From positions 372,001 through 436,000 of the forward strand of contig BQMF02000210.1 in the NCBI GenBank assembly GCA_027922465.2: a stretch of DNA of 64,000 nucleotides. Reading direction: 5' to 3'. The DNA is from Turritopsis dohrnii. Taxonomy: Eukaryota > Cnidaria > Hydrozoa > Anthoathecata > Oceaniidae. The notes beneath the pieces were generated by a model. That model was given only the letters and a program-made list of their open reading frames with translations. It was not told the DNA's origin and made no database searches. Made by a program: the position numbers and the translations under genes. Of this stretch, positions 1 through 9,977 are shown one piece after another (within the stretch, counting starts at the first letter, position 1; each line of letters opens with the position of its first letter).

Positions 1-2
1 CA

Positions 3-641
3 ACCATCAAATTCGTTTGTTTAACAGCCATGACGATTGACAGGTACTATGCAGTTTGCAAACCCCTCAAATGGAGAAACAGCTCCATCAGAAAAGTTTC
101 AATTATCAGTGTTATCATTTGGACAGTTTCTCTGACATTGTGTTTGCCAATTTTCGGAGGTTATCAGCTCAAAGTTGTGCATGATAATTTAAAGTATGCA
201 GAATTAACAATTAGCTTTACCTATTGGGTAATATTGTTGCTATTTGGTCTAATAAGCATTGCTGTAATAATCGGTTTAAATGGATATCTTTTAATTCTAC
301 TGAGAAGGAAAAGGAGAATACTTGGAATTCAAAGTGGAAAATCAACAACGGGTTTAAACTATATCCATCGTAGTTTCATCAAAATGGTTCTTTTGATGCT
401 TGTGGTTTTTATACTATGCATTGTTCCTTTATACGCTGGCTATGTAGTTTTGCATCGTATTCTATATGAACACGTGTCCACATCCACGCGGTATAACTTG
501 ATTGAAGGCATGTATATTCTGTTTGGAATGCAAATGGTTATAAGTCCTCTAGTTTACATGGGATTATCTAGAGAGTACAGGAATGCTTTGAAGACAAAGG
601 TTCAAGCAATTATGGAACAAGCAGCTAATTTAACACGATAG
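3..641 (+). CDS. Class A (rhodopsin-like) GPCR, 5'-truncated by window edge
   Basis: This is the C-terminal two thirds of a seven-transmembrane receptor. The frame is open from base 3, before the first ATG at 30, so the real start lies outside the window. The fragment begins at the end of TM3 with the DRY box (TIDRYYAVCKPLKW), which couples to G proteins in this family. TM4, TM5 and TM6 follow as hydrophobic segments. A basic third intracellular loop (RRKRR) lies between TM5 and TM6. TM7 has SPLVY in place of the usual NPxxY, followed by a short amphipathic helix 8 (REYRNALKTK) and a short tail. There is no intron in the visible part. The ligand cannot be told; many invertebrate orphan peptide or amine receptors look like this. 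The SPxxY variant is the only odd feature. I am confident of the family and not of the subfamily. Confidence 0.9.
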   Translation, partial: TIKFVCLTAMTIDRYYAVCKPLKWRNSSIRKVSIISVIIWTVSLTLCLPIFGGYQLKVVHDNLKYAELTISFTYWVILLLFGLISIAVIIGLNGYLLILLRRKRRILGIQSGKSTTGLNYIHRSFIKMVLLMLVVFILCIVPLYAGYVVLHRILYEHVSTSTRYNLIEGMYILFGMQMVISPLVYMGLSREYRNALKTKVQAIMEQAANLTR

Positions 642-1337
642 TACACCATATATGTGACGCACTTATATATGGTCAAAATGTTGTGAATGACATAACGACA
701 ACAATTTCCTTTTTTTCTATATACTAATAATAATATGAAGAAAAATAGATGTTATAGATATAATTTTATTTCGACATAAAAGCTTTTTTCAAGTCAAATT
801 TTACATCATCTGGATTTTAAGAGTAAAATATTGTCATCATCAACATTACATAAAACGTTTTTAGGTGTATGTATGTACTGTGCAAAGTATGCTAGATTGG
901 AAGTACGATTGTGATAATTACACTGTGCGATTAGCCCCAATGAGTCTATTTTCATACGAAAAAGGTAATTTTGAAAGGACTGACCAAAAATAACACATGC
1001 TAAAAATATCAAACGCTATTAATAGCTGTAACTATAATATTCCTTCATATAAACATGTTTATCAAGAAACGATTTCCTGCTGATAAGTCCTAACAACAAA
1101 TTGAATATAGATTAGCTGATAAACAATCTCAATCCAACATCATACTATCTCTCTGTAGGTGATTTTTCCATAATCAACGCAATTTTTAATTCTGTTTACT
1201 GAATGATAAAGTCAAGCTTGGGTACATAATGGAGTATAAGTCACTTTTATAATGTTGTACATTGCTTTGCTGCGAGAACTCTCCCTTAAAAGAATTCACG
1301 TCATTTCGTAGGCTTCCAAGGTTGTTACACCAATATA
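642..1337. other. Intergenic, no gene seen
   Basis: AT-rich sequence downstream of the GPCR. A 68-codon minus frame (806-1012) has no signal peptide, domain or splice context and is taken as chance. No canonical AATAAA was found close behind the GPCR stop. Confidence 0.5.
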
Positions 1338-1458
1338 CCCAGCCGGCACATTTGTTAAAAAATCACTGTGAAGGAGTGCATTTCCGTAGAAGTATACACA
1401 CAATTTCAATGAAAATGCTCTTCGTCGTAGTGACTTTTTGACGATTTTGTCCACTGGA
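1338..1458 (-). mobile_element. 121-bp MITE, copy A
   Basis: Non-autonomous DNA element with imperfect terminal inverted repeats of the type CCCAGCCGGCACA / CCCAGTsGrCAAAATCG, flanked by TA on both sides. Two more copies in the opposite orientation lie at 43336-43456 and 47636-47756, with the same 121-bp length and matching interior (GAAATTGTGTG, ATGCACTCCTT, GATTTTTTAACAA). No coding capacity. The transposase superfamily is not identified. Confidence 0.85.
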
Positions 1459-1519
1459 TACGGTGGTTTGTTGATTCATGATTAAATATTGCGATGAGAT
1501 GGATTCAAAAGTCACAAAA

Positions 1520-1977
1520 TCGAGTTATGGATTATGGCGTCATAATTCGAGTTACAATTTGGTAAAAATTTGGTCTAACTGGCCCTTTTTCAGCTAAATC
1601 ATGAAAGTTTCTCTCAAATTCGTAATCAGCAGTACAAAATTGTCCCACCAGTTAATTTTTGTTTGAAATGAACAATTTTCAAGATTTGGTGCAAATTTGG
1701 CCTACTTTTGGCCTTTCTCGACTAAATTATGAAATTTGGCTTTCAAATTTGACATTAGCACTATCAACGTCTTCTACGGCAAAGATTTCGAAGAAGACTG
1801 GAAATGATAATTTTTTTTTTAAATAACGCTCATAATATTTGACAAATAATTGTTTTTGCCATCCGAAATATTTAGAAAATCAAGCAGACACGATCATTCA
1901 AGAGGAATTATTGAAAACTCTCGACTTGATTTGAAAAAAAAATTTCTCGAATTATTACGTCATAATCCATAACTCGA
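1520..1977. mobile_element. Inverted-repeat element, probable MITE
   Basis: Two 31-bp arms (1520-1550 and 1947-1977) are inverted copies of each other with two mismatches; the core is CGAGTTATGGATTATG. The word CGAGTTAT also occurs in pogo-like elements elsewhere in the window (27827, 43976), so this is probably a related element. The exact ends and a target duplication were not resolved. The interior holds no open frame. Confidence 0.6.
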
Positions 1978-2456
1978 CTTCATAACATTATAGTTTTTTT
2001 TTACTGATGATGTTCCTTGGACGAAAGAAGAAAAATAAAATGAGGCTTCTGAATTTAAGTTTTAACATTCCGTTAACGTGGTTTGTTTTGAGCAACCTTA
2101 TATGAAGCATTCTTCATTTCTTTCTAATTACCACGTGTACCAACTCGATATTTTTACGAGTGCAATTGCCATATATCTTTCACAAATAGGTTTGAGACCG
2201 GTCAAAGTTATGTTAAAAAAATTTACAAAGGATTTATCACAGATAGATACAAATTTTTTAATGTTGTTTTCAGTTTTACTTTTTTAACTCCTTCAATATT
2301 ATGCTATCTTTGTGACATCATGTTGTTTCATTTTGAAGGGAATACTAAGGGAAAATGTGATTCTCTGGATAAGAAAAGTTGAACAAAAGTGTATTGTAAT
2401 GAAATCTTGAATTCAACTGATACCAGATATCATATCTTTACATATCTCTGCTAACA
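1978..2456. other. Intergenic, no gene seen
   Basis: AT-rich. A 69-codon plus frame at 2078-2287 starts without ATG and lacks any recognisable feature. This stretch is the 3' flank of the minus-strand peptide gene at 2457. Confidence 0.4.
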
Positions 2457-2675
2457 CTACAAGAAAATTTCCTTTTTATTATGACACTGTTTCTCAATGT
2501 AATACAAGCATATATTAGCACATAAAAACCATGCACCAAAGCAATGTTTGTTACAGTTCTGCTTAACGACATCTCTGCAACGAGGAGGTGGCTTTATAAA
2601 CCGCTTTTTTTTATAGGCATCACCAAAGACTGCTGCCCACAACAACATATATACAATGATGTAGAACGAGAACAT
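2457..2675 (-). CDS. Secreted six-cysteine peptide (family copy 1)
   Basis: A 72-residue precursor. Residues 1 to about 19 form a hydrophobic signal peptide, followed by a basic stretch (KKKR, 22-25) that could be a prohormone-convertase site. The mature part carries six cysteines at 33, 41, 45, 52, 56 and 64, spaced x7, x3, x6, x3, x7. The two CxxxC pairs suggest a small helix-rich, disulfide-bonded fold; this is inference. The ATG lies just behind a strong 3' splice site (pyrimidine-rich tract ending CCCTTTTCAG, exon from about 2690), so there is a 5'UTR intron and the whole protein is in one exon. Paralogues lie at 5645, 7863, 9446, 27495 and 30065, all on the same strand. The family is not recognised by name. 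Secretion is well supported; a defence, venom or signalling role cannot be chosen from sequence. The C-terminal extension KKEIFL is unique to this copy. Confidence 0.85.
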   Translation of the reverse strand: MFSFYIIVYMLLWAAVFGDAYKKKRFIKPPPRCRDVVKQNCNKHCFGAWFLCANICLYYIEKQCHNKKEIFL

Positions 2676-2695
2676 TTGAAACAGTTCCTGAAAAG

Positions 2696-3451
2696 GGAGA
2701 AAAAGGAATTCAGCTGACAGCTAAATCGATAATGTATTTAAAAGTCTAGTGTTTCAAAGTACAATCATAACAGAGTAATGAAATTAAAATAACCACTTCA
2801 GCAATTCATGTTTTTGGCTTCAGAGAAATCCATGGTTTAAATTCATTTTTTTGATTACTGACACCGAAAACTATGGGCTACTCATCAATGATAGACCATC
2901 AGACGTCTAGATGAAAACACATAAAAAGAATTTGAAAGAAATAGGCAAACATTGTCTAGAAACTCATTTTCCTCATTTTCCAGTAAATATTGAGGTCACC
3001 CGCTGATGTTAGAAGATAATTGGAAGAAAACGTTATTCAAAAGCAAAATATTAACTTTGTTTACTATACGCACCAAACATAGATTTCAAAGCAGGAAATT
3101 CCTGTTTATTCCGAATGGACCGTGAAAAATATTTCCAGTAAATATTCTTAAACCGAATCAAAAGAGGACAAGAAAACAGAAATAACTTTTTGGTCAATAA
3201 CAACGAGACGTTTTCGTATTTGCTTGCTAAAATGTTTGAACCACTTTTCTATGGTTGCCATAGCATGTAACTAACATCAAACATTAAAATGTCTTTTTAC
3301 CTGAGGAAGCAAGGTAATAAAAACTTGTCGGTTTCTCAGTACTGTTCATTAAATCTTCGAACTAAGATTCATTAACTCAAATCCTTTTATCAAGGTTGAA
3401 AGATTTGTGATGTAATCACCAATTGATAGTATAATATTTACCTTCAGCTTT
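2696..3451. other. Upstream region/intron of the peptide gene at 2457
   Basis: The minus-strand intron behind the acceptor near 2691 runs into this stretch. A possible 5'UTR donor (AAG followed by GTAAAT on the minus strand) sits near 3443, directly beside the left end of the long-TIR element. No coding exon was seen. Confidence 0.35.
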
Positions 3452-5431
3452 GTTACACCGTCAAATGTAGTAACTCCGACATATGTAGTAACTCCGACAA
3501 ATGTAGTAAACTTTCAACGCTAAATGTAGTAACTCCGTCATATGTAGTAAAATTCAACGACAAATGTAGTAACGCTATATGTAGTAAAGGTCAACGACAA
3601 ATGTAGTAACTCCAACAAATGTAGTAAGCCTCCGCTATATGTAGTAAACCTTTACAGCCGCAGTTGTAGTTGTGGCTGAGGCTTAAAACTTGGCAGGTGA
3701 GATATTGTTAAAATTCTTAGGCCATATTTGGTACTGATGACGTCATTATGACGTCACAGGTACTTTCTAGAAAAGCAACTTCCCACCATATTTGAAGCTC
3801 AAAACTTGGCACAAAGGATTGTTACATTACAAGAATTAAAATGCTTGGACCAAATTTGGTACTGGTGACGTCATTATGACGTCACAATGATTTTCTAAAA
3901 ACGCAACTTTTCACCACAGTTGAAGTATAAAAATTGGCACGAGGTATTGTTACATTCCAAGAACAAATTATTTGGACCAGCTACATCGAACTACACAAAT
4001 CTATCCACAGAGGAGGGAACTTCACTCACTCAACCGAACTCACTAAAGTTCCCGTTTTGACTTATACTGACTTATATAGCGAAAGAAAGGAGAGAAAAGG
4101 ATGGACGACATATGGAATACAGAGAATGAACAGCAAGAAACCTTCTATATGCTGGCTGTTGGGTTAGAGATAAACAGATATAGAGATAAACGTGTCAGCA
4201 AAGGTACGTCGCTGTTGCCTGCTGTTTCAATATTTTTTCCTCTCTTCTCAAATTGCAATGCTATATTAAAATGCAAATGGGATGGACCTTGTGCAGATTA
4301 ATTGGGATTTTTCATACTGGTTCACACTGACGCCAACTGCTTGCGTGGTGAAAACAAGTCTCGAAATTGCCTAAAATCGACACCAGATCATCAGCGAGAG
4401 TGCTTCTTTTTTATGGGGATTAACATAATAAAAATGCGTGCGTAAGAAAAAATGCAGGAGAAAAAAAATTGCGCGCGTAACAAAAATATATATGTGAAAA
4501 TTTTTTTTTAAAAAAGTTGCGCCCATAAAAATATGTTTTTATGCGCCTGTGACAATGAGCCTTCGGGGCCATCGTAGTTTTTTAGCTTCAACTATGATGG
4601 AAAGTTGTTTTGCTAGAAAGTCATAATGACGTCACCAGTACCAAATTTGTGCCAAGCATTTTAATTCTTGCAATGCAACAAATCCCCGTGCCAAGTTTTA
4701 AGCTCCAATTACATGTGGAAGTAACTTTTCTAGAAAATTACTGTGACGTCATAGTGACGTCATAAGCACCAAATTTAGTCCAAGCACTTTAATTCTTGCA
4801 ATGTGATAATTCTCTGTGCTAAATTCTAAGCTCCAATTACATGTGGAAGTAGCTTTCCTAAAAAGTCTTGTGACGTCATAATGACGTCATCAGTACCAAA
4901 TTTGGTCCAAGCATTTTAATTTTTGTAATGTTACAATCCTTTGTGCCAAGTTTTGAGCTTCAAATATGGTGGGAAGTTGCTTTTTTAGAAAATCCTTGTG
5001 ACGTCATAATGACGTCACCAGTACCAAATTTGGTCCAAGCATTTTAATTCTTGTAATGTAACAATGCCCTGTGCCAAGTTTTGAGCTTCAACTGTAGTAG
5101 GAAATTGCTTTTCTAGAAAGTACCTGTGACGTCATAATGACATCATCAGTACCAAATATGGCCTAAGAATTTTAACAATATCTCACCTGCCAAGTTTTAA
5201 GCCTCAGCCACAACTACAACTGCGGCTGTAAAGGTTTACTACATATAGCGGAGGCTTACTACATTTGTTGGAGTTACTACATTTGTCGTTGACCTTTACT
5301 ACATATAGCGTTACTACATTTGTCGTTGAATTTTACTACATATGACGGAGTTACTACATTTAGCGTTGAAAGTTTACTACATTTGTCGGAGTTACTACAT
5401 TTGTCGGAGTTACTACATTTGACGGTGTAAC
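3452..5431. mobile_element. Long-TIR element 1 (GTTACA ends), 1,980 bp
   Basis: Ends are GTTACACCGTCAAATGTAG at 3452 and its inverse at 5431. Inside each end is an array of about 18-bp units (TGTAGTAACTCCGWC). Further in, each arm has tandem units of about 125-130 bp, roughly two in the left arm and five in the right arm, inverted to each other. Each unit carries one or two TGACGTCA palindromes. The centre (about 3990-4590) is unique and has only short frames (3934-4301) without recognisable domains. The flanks share a core AGCTT (CAGCTTT / AAGCTTA), possibly a worn 7-bp duplication. A second member at 54748-56763 has the same termini. No transposase was seen, so it is non-autonomous. Confidence 0.85.
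3738..5149. repeat. Repeated TGACGTCA double palindromes within element 1
   Basis: The motif TGACGTCAtwaTGACGTCA or a close variant recurs once per repeat unit: near 3738-3756, 3866-3884, 4742-4762, 4868-4888, 4998-5018 and 5125-5145 (second half changed to TGACATCA), with a half site near 4627. TGACGTCA is the consensus cAMP response element bound by CREB/ATF proteins; whether anything binds here is unknown. Confidence 0.7.
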
Positions 5432-5644
5432 AAGCTTACGTTGGTAACAATTTCCTAACTCACTTCTACTAAAGGTCATTCAGAGGTCAAAAACTTCCAT
5501 GTTGATTCAAATTAATGAAAGCATTGCCTTATATTTTTTTTGGACAGGCAATATGCAAGCAGCTATAAATAACTTGTCTTATATGATAGCAGGGAGAGTG
5601 AACTGAGTAAAAATAAAATCGAAATCGAAAATCACTTAAAAGTA

Positions 5645-5845
5645 TTACTTTTTATTATGACACGGTTTATGGATCTGGTATGTACAAACGTTAGCACAGT
5701 AAATCCAACCAAAGCATCGTCTGTTGCATTTCTGTTTTATGACGTCTTTACAGATAGGAGGTGGCTTGTCCGCACGTGTTTTATGTTCGAAGATTGCGTT
5801 GCATTGATCAGTCGTTAGTAGTAATGTTGGTTAAAAAATGACCAT
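5645..5845 (-). pseudogene. Six-cysteine peptide, copy with one nonsense codon in the leader
   Basis: An ATG at 5845-5843 opens a frame that continues to a stop at 5647-5645. The only lesion is a TAA at codon 5 (5833-5831). The mature region is fully conserved: cysteines spaced x7, x3, x5, x3, x7, with the family signature DKPPPIC and a C-terminal HNKK. Upstream on the minus strand a perfect donor (CGAAG then GTAAGT) lies at 6290/6289, and a plausible acceptor (AAATTAG) lies about 20 bases before the ATG. The exon arrangement of the family is therefore retained. The leader is poor in hydrophobic residues compared with the other copies. It is either a recent pseudogene or a sequencing error or polymorphism; an alternative start downstream of the stop codon is not seen in this frame. 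Confidence 0.75.
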
Positions 5846-6562
5846 TTTTTAGTATTGATATTTCCTAATTTGTTGCTAAGTATAAATCGAAAATATATGT
5901 GTCGTCTTGAAAACCTTTGTTTACGTTTTAGTTGTTTACATAAATTATATAAGTATAAAGTGTAAGACATTCAATCTTTACAAAAAGCGCACAACCTAAT
6001 ACTGCAACTTAATGTAAAAACCTAGTGTAGCAATTTTTAGAAATGTTCCATAACTATGCTAGTGCTGCATCATTTCAAAATTTCAAGTTGCCAATTTATT
6101 TGAGATTCTTCTAGTGCTGTTGCTGAACTTTTTGTTTTGCTTATAAAATTTTAAAATTGTTGCTTACAAAAAAATCTCGAATATGAATATGCTGGTTATA
6201 CTCCAGCAAATTGTTCTTCCCTCATTACTACTATAAACTTTAAATGATATAAAATAGGATAAATATAAATGATACCATTAAGAACTTACCTTCGAAAGGT
6301 TAAGAAACAGACATTTAAACTTTCTAGAAATGATAAACATAAATAATAGCTTATAAACTAACTAACATTTCGAAGATGTTACATTCACTTAACTTATACA
6401 TTACCCATTTCTATAAATTGATAAATTTAAAGTGCTTTAAGTTCTCTATTTACGAATCTACGTCGAAACTTAAAGACAAATATACCACAGTGGGCAGCCA
6501 ATTTCATACTCATAGATTTACCTTGACGAAAAAGTCAAGGTTGTGTATACCCATTTAAATGG
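5846..6562. other. Intron/upstream region of the copy at 5645
   Basis: AT-rich. Holds the candidate 5'UTR donor at 6290/6289 (minus). A 60-codon plus frame at 6376-6558 does not start with anything recognisable. No other gene was seen. Confidence 0.35.
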
Positions 6563-6915
6563 GTTAAGGCTGAAATACATTATACATTTAATTGGATCAG
6601 TTTAAATTGTTTTAAATTGTTCTATTTATGACGGTTTTGCCCGCGGGGACTATATTTCTATTTAATTCGCTATATGTATCGTGTTTTCTTTTATTTCAAA
6701 CAATTTAAACCGATCAGTTAAATGTATAATGTTTTAAGCCTTAATACATTACCCATTTACATGGATCAGTTTGAATTTCAGTTTAAAGGGATACAAAAAA
6801 AACTGAACTTATGCAACAAACGTAACGAACTACACGTTTCTTTATGACAATTTTACCCAGGAGGACTATATTTCTATTTAATTCCCTATATAACACCTTT
6901 TCTTTTATTTAAAAC
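6563..6915. repeat. Inverted repeat plus direct duplication
   Basis: Arms at about 6563-6612 and 6699-6744 are inverted copies (core CATTATACATTTAA; TTTAAATTGTT), giving a hairpin of about 180 bp, probably a MITE. A segment around 6619-6705 (GGACTATATTTCTATTTAAT core) recurs in direct orientation at 6838-6915. No coding sequence. Confidence 0.6.
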
Positions 6916-7862
6916 AACAGGAATTGAACACGTTCAACTTTTTCAAATGCTTTTAATTGAAACTAAAACAAATGAAAATCTAACTCATACATTTGAAGTG
7001 ATCCATTCAAATGATAATGTATTCCAAGCTTTACCAAAATCATTCTCATCTTTCTTATCTTCCCTCGATGTCTTCCTTTCTCGCTACCATGTGCAATCAA
7101 CTGCAATTCACCTTTTCTATGGATTTTGATACCAGTTGGTTCCCTTCATAAGTTTCAGCCATTTCTTGGCACCTGTTATTAACTGTTGTCAATTCTCCAT
7201 TTCAATCTTTGCTTCTTCTATATGGTGTGTTTTTTAAGGCGCAGTTAGGTTAGGAAAATTTAAAAAATTGAAGAACTTTCCCCAATTTCTCGTCAAATTT
7301 GAAAAAGGACCGCGAAATTCAAAATCAGTACCATCCGATTGTGCTTTGCACAAATTTTTATGAAAATTGATGAACTTTTGAAATTCGTTCCAAATTGGGC
7401 AGGAATTGCGAATTTGGCAGCGGTTTCATGCAAACACTACACTTGTTCATAACTTGTAGGAGAAACATTGGTATTATGAAAGGTCTTAATTTTTGTCTGT
7501 ACTGCAACTTACTGTTCAAACTTTGTGTTTTTGTTTTCGTTGAACAGTATTCTAGAGATGATAAAAATATTGAATGATATTATAGAGAGTGAACTTTAGA
7601 TCCCGATCCTTTAAGTCAGTTGAGTAACAGGTGAAATAAGAAATTATTGAGAAATTAGTAATTGTGCTTTTATGAAATTAAAACTGAAATGCCAAAGCGG
7701 CAAATCATAGTGGCAGAAAATCGTATGTAGTCATTCAACATTTCGGTTGAAACCATTATTTTTGGGTAAATTTACTTCAACGTTTACAGATGTTTATGTT
7801 AGTGTACAATTCATTTAATTATAAATCCAGGAAAAAGCAAGAACCACTAAACAACTGGTGTT
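6916..7862. other. Intergenic, no gene seen
   Basis: Two short plus frames (6947-7129, 7395-7577) have no recognisable features. The stretch around 7260-7470 loosely resembles the minus-strand sequence at 29130-29420 (both keep 'GTTCATAACTTG' near one end), so it is likely an old dispersed repeat. About 7741-7862 matches 27375-27494 as the 3' flank of duplicated peptide genes. Confidence 0.4.
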
Positions 7863-8081
7863 TCATCTCTTGTTTTCACAATGTCTTTCCATGTAGTAAG
7901 TGCAAACATCAGTACAAAACCAACGTACAAAACATCGTCTGCTACAATTTTGCCTTCTGATGTCTCTACATATAGGAGCTGGTTTATCTAAATGAGTACG
8001 GTGAAATTCCACAACGCTCATACAGATAGGCTCGACAGATACCGACGCGAATATAAACACCACAATGTAGAATTTGATCAT
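7863..8081 (-). CDS. Secreted six-cysteine peptide (family copy 2)
   Basis: A 72-residue precursor starting at MIKFYIVVFIFASVSV, chosen because the ATG at 8081 sits directly behind a 3' splice site (CCTTGTTTTTAG, exon from about 8087). A longer frame up to 8150 would read through the intron. After the signal peptide (about 1-16) comes a short linker, then the signature DKPAPIC and six cysteines at 38, 46, 50, 56, 60 and 68 (x7, x3, x5, x3, x7). An extra cysteine is at 20. The mature end is very basic (RRQ, RR, KR). It is closest to the copy at 27495, sharing leader, splice acceptor and about 1 kb of 5' sequence. A donor of a 5'UTR exon lies at 8480/8479 (CGAAG then GTATG). The role is unknown. 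A basic, cysteine-bonded, secreted and duplicated family fits antimicrobial, venom or signalling peptides equally well. Confidence 0.88.
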   Translation of the reverse strand: MIKFYIVVFIFASVSVEPICMSVVEFHRTHLDKPAPICRDIRRQNCSRRCFVRWFCTDVCTYYMERHCENKR

Positions 8082-8087
8082 TTTAAA

Positions 8088-8479
8088 CTCTAAAAACAAG
8101 GCATATAATGTGTGGATTTGAGTGACTGTGCGCAATGTACAAATCAACAAAATATTTTCAAAGCAACTGAACTGATTTCAATCTACATCAATAGAGCATA
8201 GAAAAGATAAATGATAGTATAAAACACAGCAAAATATTTTCTACCGAATTAGCCGTTCCAAAAAATCAATTGTCTCCTTAATGCATACTACAAATACCAC
8301 ATTTCTTTAAGCAATGTTCTATATAGCTGTGAAAATGTCAGTGAAACTCTTTTCTTGTGACATTTAGGCATTTTTAGCGACTATTTTTCATTTCATTATA
8401 GCCACTTACACAGTGCGTATAAAGGAGATAACTGAAATATTTAATGTTCGAATTATGTTATTAATCTACGAATTCATAC
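8088..8479 (-). other. Inferred 5'UTR intron of peptide copy 2
   Basis: On the minus strand an exon ends CGAAG at 8480 and GTATG opens the intron at 8479. The intron ends TTTTTAG just before the exon with the ATG at 8081. The same pair exists for copy 3 (28475/28474 to about 27707). A second upstream donor-like site, TTTG then GTAGGT, is at 8727/8726 and is also conserved at 28712/28711. Confidence 0.55.
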
Positions 8480-9445
8480 CTTCGATTGAATACTGGCTCT
8501 GTTTGATGTTGCAATTTCCCCTGAAACTATTTCAATCATGAGCGCATTTTATTTTTTTTATGTAGTAAAAGAAAGTGTATATATAAGATCAATAAGGTAA
8601 CGAAAATTCAGAATAAAGATCCAATTTGTAAGGAAATTAAAATTGAAAGGACAAATGCTAAGAAAATGAGTCACGAAGATTTGTGAAAGAAATTAAAACG
8701 TAGTTTTTTGTTTTACATATACCTACCAAAATGCTTGGCTTCGTCTTTTGTGGTCGTCATAGCATGCTGGGCCAATTATGTTAAAATTGTTGCCGCGTTT
8801 TCGTTGATTGCTATTACATGAACCCTTATGAAATGCCTTCAAGGTGTTGGAGAATGGTTTATGAAAAACTAAGAAGTAAATTCGAGGATGATAAAAAAAT
8901 AATGAATGAAATCGGATTTCTGGTAATAAGGCACAGTATCGATAAACATATGAAAAAGTTAAACATTCTGACAAATATTTATTCAATTTTGATAAAAAAT
9001 GCACATAGAACACATTTTTTGATAGCCAAGATTCAACACTTCCATTTAAAGCCAGCCATCATGTTAGTACATGTTAATTTTCCTTATTTTTGAATGTGAT
9101 ATTCAAGGAGGCAGAAGAACAGAAGAAGCTTTTTTCTCGCTTCTTAAAGCATCAATTTCGTAATTCACGATTGATTTGTGGAGGAAATTCAAATGAACAT
9201 TTTCAGTAATGAAGCAAAAAAGGTGTGCTGAAAACAAATTTTTTTTGGAAAATTTGTTTTTAACTTTGCTTCTTGTGACTGTGATAGTGTACGGCTTTGA
9301 CATTTTTAGCAAAAATTTTGCTTATCTGTTTTTGTCATCCATTATGGTGGGAACACACTATCAACCAAATATGTTAAGATAGGTGAAACGTTTGTAAATA
9401 TTGAGATCAGGATATTAAACCATACGAAGAACGCTTTGTTTTTTT

Positions 9446-9550
9446 GTATCGGTCTTGTTTGTCGATGCAGTATACACACACATTAATGCTGTAAAACAAA
9501 AACATCGTATGTTACATTTCTGGTGGCGTCTTTCAAATTGGTGTTGGTTC
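9446..9550 (-). pseudogene. Decayed six-cysteine peptide copy
   Basis: Minus-strand reading from 9550 gives EPTPI, a stop where the first cysteine should be, a divergent stretch with a second stop, then YSINVCVYCIDKQDR. This lines up with the C-terminal half of the intact copies (YCINVCTYYIEKQ in the copy at 30065). Four of the six cysteines are lost. It marks an old member of the array between the copies at 7863 and 27495. Confidence 0.65.
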
Positions 9551-9977
9551 ATATAACCGAGTTATGTAATCAAATGATTACTTTTTTGTAGAACGCTGTT
9601 GAAATTTGCACGCACACTACATTTTTATCGTAATCAACAAATTTCTGAAAATGAAGTATACAATCAGAAAATCTATTTTCATGAAGAAAAAAATGTAATA
9701 CAAATTGAATATGGCAAGTTATGCAAGCGACATAGTATAAATGCTGATCGTCTTTGGTTTTCACTGCTTTTTACCAGTAATCGATAGTAGATTATCTTTG
9801 TTTCAAGGGACTTACGTTTTGATAGCTTTCAAGCTTAACTGATGATTCTGGAAACAAAAAGCTAACAAATAATTTGGTTGACTTTATAAAGACACATTGA
9901 TTTGTTCCTTGCCAAGTACGTTTTTCTGATAATAAGGAAAACGAGTCTCCGAAACAACTTAGAACTAAGTTTCCAAA
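9551..9977. other. Intergenic, no gene seen
   Basis: Two overlapping short frames (9570-9764 minus, 9599-9787 plus) have no recognisable content. It ends where the LINE reading frame begins. Confidence 0.4.

Larger units (their letters stand above)
7741..8830 (-). repeat. Segment duplicated with 27375-28840
   Basis: Gene copy 2 and its upstream DNA match gene copy 3 and its upstream DNA. Shared blocks include the acceptor and leader (8060-8100 / 27680-27720), the 5'UTR donor region (8460-8530 / 28460-28525), and the block around 8681-8780 / 28669-28760 (ACCTACCAAAATGCTTGG). Divergence is moderate, with indels; the second copy carries an inserted MITE at 27827. It reflects duplication of a whole transcription unit. 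Confidence 0.75.

Noticed and set aside
3452..3660. Regularly spaced TGTAGTAAC repeats that look like a CRISPR array
   Set aside because: The units are tandem with no unique spacers, are mirrored at the other end of the element, and the DNA is eukaryotic; they are transposon termini.
8082..8150. N-terminal extension of peptide copy 2
   Set aside because: It lies in the intron before the TTTTTAG acceptor and lacks a counterpart in the other copies; the signal peptide begins at the ATG at 8081.
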